Positions 6,420 through 9,087 of a stretch of DNA of 9,087 bases are shown in pieces. This stretch comes from SIG587 sp045531585. Lineage in GTDB: Bacteria; Bacillota; Clostridia; Oscillospirales; Acutalibacteraceae. Made by a program: the position numbers and the translations under genes. The stretch lies in NCBI GenBank assembly GCA_045531585.1, contig JAZSEH010000008.1, positions 1 to 9,087 of the forward strand. The letters are read 5' to 3'. The notes under the pieces are model-generated. The model made no database searches. It was not told the DNA's origin and was given only the letters and a program-made list of their open reading frames with translations. The first letter of the stretch is position 1. Every line of letters starts with the position of its first letter.

Positions 6420-6501
6420 CCACTTATTTTTAAATTTAAAATATTATGTAAACTATTTATGTAAACCACACAATATATACGGTTACTACAATTATGTCAA
6501 C
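6409..6501. repeat. Cluster of TTATGT[A/C]AAC direct repeats
   Basis: Four same-strand copies of TTATGTmAAC at 6411-6420, 6444-6453, 6457-6466 and 6492-6501. The outer two share the exact 12-mer AATTATGTCAAC (6409-6420 and 6490-6501). A decayed fifth, TTATGTAACC, is at 6283-6292. Two of the copies carry the -35 boxes of the minus-strand promoters. The second copy reads TTATGTAAACT (6444-6454), identical to the XerD arm of the Bacillus dif site as I recall it. They could be operator sites, recombinase half-sites, or reused promoter sequence. Confidence 0.6.
6472..6500 (-). promoter_or_regulatory. Second sigma-A-like promoter, minus strand (P2)
   Basis: On the minus strand TTGACA (6500-6495), 17 bases, TATATT (6477-6472). 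It sits in tandem about 80 bases upstream of P1 and shares the 12-base repeat around its -35. A transcript would begin near 6465 and pass through P1, the mini-ORF and the hairpin. Confidence 0.42.
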
Positions 6502-6523
6502 TACAAGTTGTTGATATTTCCCC

Positions 6524-6552
6524 TTTTCAAAAAAATTTTTTTATGTTATAAT
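6524..6552 (+). promoter_or_regulatory. Extended -10 promoter of ymfI
   Basis: TTTTCA (6524-6529), 17 bases, perfect TATAAT (6547-6552) preceded by TGT, giving an extended -10 (TGnTATAAT). The start near 6559 gives a leader of about 25 bases to the ymfI ATG. Confidence 0.72.
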
Positions 6553-6584
6553 TTGTAAAAAAGTATATATGGGAGAAAATATGT

Positions 6585-7319
6585 ATGAGTAAAACGGTTA
6601 TAATCACGGGTGCATCTAAAGGTATAGGCGCCGCAACTGCAATCTTATTTGCACAAAAGGGCTACAACGTTGTTATAGGTTATAATAATTCTGCAGCCTC
6701 TGCCCTGCTCCTTCAAAAATCTCTTTCAGAACAAGGTCACAACGTTATTGCCCATAAGGCAAACGTAACTAACAGGCTTGAGGTGGATCTTTTGGTAAAG
6801 GAAACCCTTTATCGTTTTGGTAATATTGACGTTCTTATAAACAACGCAGGGATATCCAGACAGGCGCTATTCACCGATATAAGCGAATACGACTGGGATG
6901 AAATGATGAACGTTAACCTTAAAGGGGTTTTTAACTGTTGCCAATCGGTGTTGCCTACCATGATAAACAATAAAAGCGGAAAAATTATAAACATTTCATC
7001 AATGTGGGGACAAACGGGTGCATCATGTGAGGTACATTACTCGGCCGCAAAGGCAGGAGTAATAGGATTAACTAAGGCTCTTGCCAAAGAGCTTGCACCA
7101 AGTAATATTAACGTTAACGCCATCGCCCCCGGGCTTATTGAAACATCAATGAATTCAAATATAAATATTGATGATCTCGCTTCATTCGTTGAAGAAATCC
7201 CCCTTGGAAGAATGGGTAGTGCGGATGAGGTTGCACAGCTTGCATTGTTCTTAGCATCAGAATCCGCCGATTATATTACAGGACAGGTCATAGGCCAAAA
7301 CGGCGGCTACGTAATTTAA
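6585..7319 (+). CDS. ymfI: YmfI-type SDR, EF-P 5-aminopentanone reductase
   Basis: A 244-residue short-chain dehydrogenase/reductase. Motifs are the NAD(P) site TGASKGIG (8-15), NNAG (86-89), Asn111, catalytic Ser139, and Tyr152/Lys156 (YSAAK). The length equals FabG, but the active-site block SSMWGQTGASCEVHYSAAK is the signature of Bacillus YmfI rather than of fatty-acid FabG, and no fatty-acid genes are nearby. YmfI reduces the 5-aminopentanone group on the modified lysine of elongation factor P, which helps ribosomes through proline runs. The sequence supports the SDR fold directly; the substrate is inferred from the YmfI-like motif. Start ATG 6585 follows GGGAG (6571-6575) with 9-base spacing; an ATG at 6581 is out of frame and closes at once. 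It is transcribed alone from an extended -10 promoter. Confidence 0.87.
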   Translation: MSKTVIITGASKGIGAATAILFAQKGYNVVIGYNNSAASALLLQKSLSEQGHNVIAHKANVTNRLEVDLLVKETLYRFGNIDVLINNAGISRQALFTDISEYDWDEMMNVNLKGVFNCCQSVLPTMINNKSGKIINISSMWGQTGASCEVHYSAAKAGVIGLTKALAKELAPSNINVNAIAPGLIETSMNSNINIDDLASFVEEIPLGRMGSADEVAQLALFLASESADYITGQVIGQNGGYVI

Positions 7320-7330
7320 TAAAAAAATAA

Positions 7331-7362
7331 AAACCCAAGAACAAAAAGTTCTTGGGTTTTTT
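7331..7362. terminator. Bidirectional terminator, ymfI / tRNA-Pro
   Basis: A 12-base-pair perfect stem (7331-7342 with 7348-7359; core ACCCAAGAAC) with an A5 loop. T6 follows on the plus strand (7357-7362) and a U-rich tail on the minus strand. It ends ymfI and the tRNA from opposite sides; the plus-strand T-run touches the encoded CCA of the tRNA. Confidence 0.9.
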
Positions 7363-7438
7363 GGTCGAGGTGACAGGACTTGAACCTGCGGCCTCTGCGT
7401 CCCGAACGCAGCGCTCTACCAAACTGAGCCACACCTCG
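7362..7438 (-). tRNA. tRNA-Pro (anticodon CGG)
   Basis: A 77-base cloverleaf including an encoded CCA. The acceptor stem is CGAGGTG/CACCTCG with discriminator A, the D stem GCTC/GAGC, and the anticodon stem CTGCG/CGCAG around loop TTCGGGA, giving anticodon CGG (7404-7402). The variable loop is AGGCC, and the T arm is GCAGG/CCTGT with loop TTCAAGT. It decodes CCG proline codons. It is a single gene with its own perfect promoter and a terminator immediately after the CCA. Confidence 0.97.
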
Positions 7439-7456
7439 TTTTTTGTTAGCCTATAA

Positions 7457-7485
7457 ATTATATTAAATTATCCCTTTTTTGTCAA
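7457..7485 (-). promoter_or_regulatory. Consensus sigma-A promoter of tRNA-Pro
   Basis: On the minus strand TTGACA (7485-7480), exactly 17 bases, TATAAT (7462-7457): both boxes and the spacing are perfect, as expected for a stable RNA gene. The start near 7450 leaves about 12 bases before the mature tRNA. Confidence 0.88.
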
Positions 7486-7558
7486 TACCTTTTTCTTTTT
7501 ATGTTCAAATGTATATCATCTGTAAAAATAGAAAAAATACAAAAGGAGGTAATTAAAA

Positions 7559-7999
7559 ATGATAACAAAACAGGAATATTCAAAACTTGTTAAAGAGGTT
7601 TCGCCAAACTCAAAAAAAGTTAAAAATTTCACCCTTGCTTTTATTATTGGAGGAATAATTTGTACGGTCGGGCAGTTGTTTATTGAGTTATATACTTATT
7701 TAGGACTTGATGAAAAAACAATAAAAATGTTTATTCCCGTTACACTAATTTTTCTTGCAGCACTTCTTACGGGGCTTAAAGTATTTGATAACATTGCAAA
7801 GCACGCAGGCGCTGGAACGCTTGTTCCCATAACAGGATTTGCAAATGCCGTCGTCTCCCCTGCTATTGAATTTAAACGCGAGGGTTTTATATTAGGCGTT
7901 GGTGCTAATATGTTCAAAATCGCAGGACCCGTCATCGTTTATGGTACTGTTGCGAGTGTGGTGTATGGAATAATCTATTGGATAACAACATTGTTTTAA
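7559..7999 (+). CDS. spoVAC: Stage V sporulation protein AC
   Basis: A 146-residue SpoVAC-family inner-membrane protein. In spores the SpoVA proteins move dipicolinic acid into the forespore during sporulation and release it at germination; SpoVAC is proposed to form the membrane channel. A short charged N-terminus (KQEYSKLVKEV) leads to hydrophobic segments at about 24-46, 56-76, 86-100 and 116-145. Between them is the conserved block TGLKVFDNIAKHAGAGTLVPITGFANAVVSPAIEFKREG, given here only in part as AGAGTLVPITGFAN and EFKREG, followed by GVGANMF. Length matches the family. A perfect AGGAGG (7544-7549) supports the start. Unlike typical clostridial spoVAC-AD-AE operons, this gene is followed at once by a terminator. 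Confidence 0.9.
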   Translation: MITKQEYSKLVKEVSPNSKKVKNFTLAFIIGGIICTVGQLFIELYTYLGLDEKTIKMFIPVTLIFLAALLTGLKVFDNIAKHAGAGTLVPITGFANAVVSPAIEFKREGFILGVGANMFKIAGPVIVYGTVASVVYGIIYWITTLF

Positions 8000-8033
8000 C
8001 AAAAAAGCTTGCCGCTTGGCAAGCTTTTTTGTT
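7998..8033. terminator. Bidirectional terminator, spoVAC / MerR-membrane gene
   Basis: A 16-base-pair perfect stem (7998-8013 with 8018-8033; core AAAAAAGCTTGCC) with a GCTT loop and built-in A and T runs, so it works on both strands. The last bases of the spoVAC stop and the first bases of the opposing stop (8032-8034) are part of the stem. Confidence 0.93.
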
Positions 8034-8490
8034 ATGTAATTATCGAATAGATTATTAAGATAATTATACCGGCAAAAAACAAAACAATTAATCCTAAAAG
8101 AATAGTTGCGATAACGGATGCAACCTTGGGAAACTTTTTGCTTAATAAAAAGAGTGGTAAGATAATGATTGATGCGGCTAACGCAATAACAAATGGATAC
8201 AAAAATCCCGACCAAAAAGATTCTTTCCAAATAAGAACTTTGCCAATTCCGCGCAAAACACAGAGCAACAACAATATGCCACAAGCAATCACTGTGCCGT
8301 GTTTAGCCCTTGACTTTTTGAAATCGTGAAAAAACACATATTTCCACATAGCATCAAACGAGTTGAGTTCTAATTCCAAAAAATCTTTGCAAATATCAAC
8401 AAACTTTTCACCCGATTTTTCAGATTCACTTATTGTGTTCCAATGCTCATCAATGTCAATTTCATCAAAAGATAAGTTTTCTTGTGCCAC
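8032..8490 (-). CDS. Membrane segment downstream of MerR, probable split half
   Basis: A 152-residue open frame from a GTG at 8490. Residues 1-60 are acidic and helical (ENLSFDEIDIDEHW, FVDICKDFLELE, MWKYVFFHDFKK), followed by three hydrophobic segments at about 65-85, 95-117 and 123-150. It is in the same frame as the MerR gene upstream, separated only by one TAA and ten sense codons (8520-8491). The GTG has no Shine-Dalgarno before it. Clostridial MerR regulators of about 250 residues with this kind of C-terminal domain (an acidic helix, WKYVFF, then membrane helices) are known to me as single proteins. The most likely reading is therefore the C-terminal half of one regulator cut by a nonsense mutation; separate translation or readthrough remain possible. 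I assign no independent function. Confidence 0.6.
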   Translation of the reverse strand: MAQENLSFDEIDIDEHWNTISESEKSGEKFVDICKDFLELELNSFDAMWKYVFFHDFKKSRAKHGTVIACGILLLLCVLRGIGKVLIWKESFWSGFLYPFVIALAASIIILPLFLLSKKFPKVASVIATILLGLIVLFFAGIIILIIYSIIT

Positions 8491-8520
8491 ATGTTTAATA
8501 AGTTTTAAAGAGCCGTTTAA

Positions 8521-8787
8521 TTACTCAATTTCATCTTCAATTCGGCGTTGCGCAATGGTTATTGCTTCAGCAAATGGTAAATCGTTATTCTGGATAAGCT
8601 TGATTTCCTCAACAGTAAATCCCATTTTTCTAAAAATAATGATTTTCTTAAGAACCTCGATATCTTGATTAGTATATTCTCTGTAATTATTATCTTTACG
8701 TTCAGGTGAAAACAAACCTTGTTTTTCGTAAAAACGAATATTAGAGCGGGAGATAGACCATATGTTTTCTAACTCTTTAATCTTCAT
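8521..8787 (-). CDS. MerR-family regulator, truncated by in-frame stop
   Basis: 88 residues as read. A winged helix-turn-helix DNA-binding domain of MerR type fills about 1-70: MKIKELENI and SRSNIRFYEKQGL form the helix-turn-helix, REYTNQDIEVLKKI and FRKMGFTVEEIK the wing and following helices. The dimerisation helix has only begun (AQRRIEDEIE) when TAA (8523-8521) stops it; MerR proteins are normally longer. The frame continues without break after the TAA to 8032, giving 251 codons in total; a CAA glutamine in place of TAA would restore a smooth helix. Start ATG 8787 is chosen over GTG 8796 because AGAGGTGA (8800-8793) lies 5 bases before the ATG and covers the GTG. The promoter carries a MerR-type operator, so it probably regulates itself. 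Confidence 0.85.
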   Translation of the reverse strand: MKIKELENIWSISRSNIRFYEKQGLFSPERKDNNYREYTNQDIEVLKKIIIFRKMGFTVEEIKLIQNNDLPFAEAITIAQRRIEDEIE

Positions 8788-8806
8788 TAATATCACCTCT
8801 GCTTTT

Positions 8807-8837
8807 CTTATACACTATAAACAAGGTTTACAGTCAA
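8807..8837 (-). promoter_or_regulatory. MerR-type promoter/operator with 19-base spacer
   Basis: On the minus strand TTGACT (8837-8832) and TATAAG (8812-8807) are 19 bases apart. A near-perfect dyad ACTGTAAAC-CTT-GTTTATAGT (8834-8814, one mismatch) fills the spacer. An overlong spacer with a centred dyad is the hallmark of MerR-controlled promoters, where the bound regulator twists the DNA to align the boxes. The site lies 19 bases upstream of the MerR start, pointing to autoregulation. Confidence 0.72.
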
Positions 8838-8863
8838 GTGATTTTTTGTTTTTTTTCGGGAAA

Positions 8864-9087
8864 TTATTTCGTTTTCAGCCAGACGGCTGTTTTATTTCCG
8901 ATATCCCAACGTTTTCCCGTTGAAGCGTAGTGGGTCAAGAGAAGCTCGGTTTTATCGGTTTGGGGTACTTTTATTGGGAGGATATGAGGATAGGGTGCGG
9001 TCGTGAGGCTATATTCCGTTACCGTTTCGTTCTCTATTTTGATATTTACTGCTGTATCGGGGCTTATTCCCGTTCTATCGTCGAGTC
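8864..9087 (-). CDS. Partial C-terminus of an unrecognised protein
   Basis: An open frame enters from the right edge (first full codon at 9085) and runs 73 codons to TAA at 8866-8864. It is the only minus-strand frame open here. The peptide has alternating hydrophobic and polar residues (TAVNIKIENETVTEYSL, ELLLTHYAS, KTAVWLKTK), which suggests a beta-rich C-terminal domain, perhaps of a secreted or surface protein; I do not recognise the family. The segment looks richer in G and C than its surroundings. No terminator follows before the MerR promoter 26 bases on, so some readthrough into the MerR gene is possible. An alternative is that the open frame is chance, but 73 codons without a stop and protein-like composition favour a real gene. 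Confidence 0.6.
   Translation of the reverse strand, partial: LDDRTGISPDTAVNIKIENETVTEYSLTTAPYPHILPIKVPQTDKTELLLTHYASTGKRWDIGNKTAVWLKTK

Larger units (their letters stand above)
6144..6584. other. 441-base divergent intergenic region
   Basis: No conventional gene fits in this gap between spoIIM and ymfI. It is very AT-rich apart from a GC-rich island at 6313-6369. From left to right it holds a sigma-E-like promoter toward spoIIM, an AT palindrome, a terminator-like hairpin, a 14-codon mini-ORF on the minus strand, two sigma-A-like minus-strand promoters that share a 12-base direct repeat, further TTATGTAAAC repeats, and the plus-strand promoter of ymfI. Most of these are listed separately. 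Confidence 0.7.

Noticed and set aside
6585..7319. FabG, 3-oxoacyl-ACP reductase
   Set aside because: Length and SDR motifs fit, but the block SSMWGQTGASCEVHYS is typical of YmfI and no other fatty-acid synthesis gene is nearby.
7510..7542. Sigma-F or sigma-G promoter ahead of spoVAC (GTATA at 7511-7515 with an A-rich -10)
   Set aside because: The -10 match is little more than an A-run, and the start site would fall on the Shine-Dalgarno.
7892..8329. Other open frames at 7892-8284 (-) and 8126-8329 (+)
   Set aside because: They are shadows of the MerR-membrane frame and spoVAC, lack ribosome binding sites, and their translations are not protein-like.
8779..8796. GTG at 8796 as the MerR start
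   Set aside because: The Shine-Dalgarno AGAGGTGA overlaps this GTG and is correctly placed for the ATG at 8787; MKIKELE is the normal MerR N-terminus.
8879..8896. Hairpin CAGCC-AGAC-GGCTG as a terminator
   Set aside because: The stem is only 5-6 base pairs, lies inside the partial coding frame, and the T-run follows on the strand with no gene.

Overview
The window is AT-rich chromosomal DNA from a spore-forming Firmicute, most likely an anaerobic Clostridia member (Oscillospirales or Lachnospirales grade). The reasons are two sporulation genes (spoIIM, spoVAC), strong AGGAGG-type ribosome binding sites, consensus sigma-A promoters, a tRNA with an encoded CCA end, and protein sequences that read as clostridial. 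It is mostly housekeeping DNA in short transcription units of alternating orientation. No phage genes, insertion sequences or CRISPR arrays are visible.

Left part (1-3480): a XerS-like tyrosine recombinase (+) converges on uvrC (-) over a shared terminator. uvrC is divergent from a small lipoprotein (+) that ends in an Ada-like cysteine motif, and each of these two has a readable sigma-A promoter in the gap between them. The 126 bases before the recombinase hold only AT-rich leader and a GGAG motif.

Middle (3477-6143): a minus-strand block runs spoIIM, xerD-like recombinase, M24 Xaa-Pro peptidase. SpoIIM belongs to the engulfment machinery. The XerD-like protein has Lys where the first catalytic Arg is expected. 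A terminator-like hairpin sits between xerD and the peptidase, just ahead of the peptidase ribosome binding site.

The 441-base gap 6144-6584 is the least ordinary non-coding DNA here. It holds a possible sigma-E promoter for spoIIM, two sigma-A-like promoters pointing left, a 14-codon mini-ORF, a terminator-like hairpin, an AT palindrome, at least four copies of TTATGT[A/C]AAC (one extends to an exact match with the XerD arm of the Firmicute dif site as I recall it), and the extended -10 promoter of the next gene.

Right part (6585-9087): ymfI (EF-P 5-aminopentanone reductase type SDR, +) and tRNA-Pro(CGG) (-) share a terminator. spoVAC (+) stands alone, without spoVAD or spoVAE after it. It converges on a minus-strand MerR-family gene whose reading frame continues past one TAA codon into a three-segment membrane domain. 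This looks like a single MerR-membrane regulator of about 251 codons split by one nonsense codon. Its promoter carries a MerR-type dyad in a 19-base spacer. The last 222 bases encode the C-terminus of an unrecognised protein entering from the right.

Themes: chromosome dimer resolution or site-specific recombination (two Xer proteins), sporulation (SpoIIM, SpoVAC), DNA repair (UvrC), and a loose proline theme (Xaa-Pro peptidase, EF-P modification enzyme, tRNA-Pro). I see no clear new multi-gene system. The best leads are the split MerR-membrane regulator, the small-transcript region with repeats at 6258-6501, and the Lys-for-Arg XerD.
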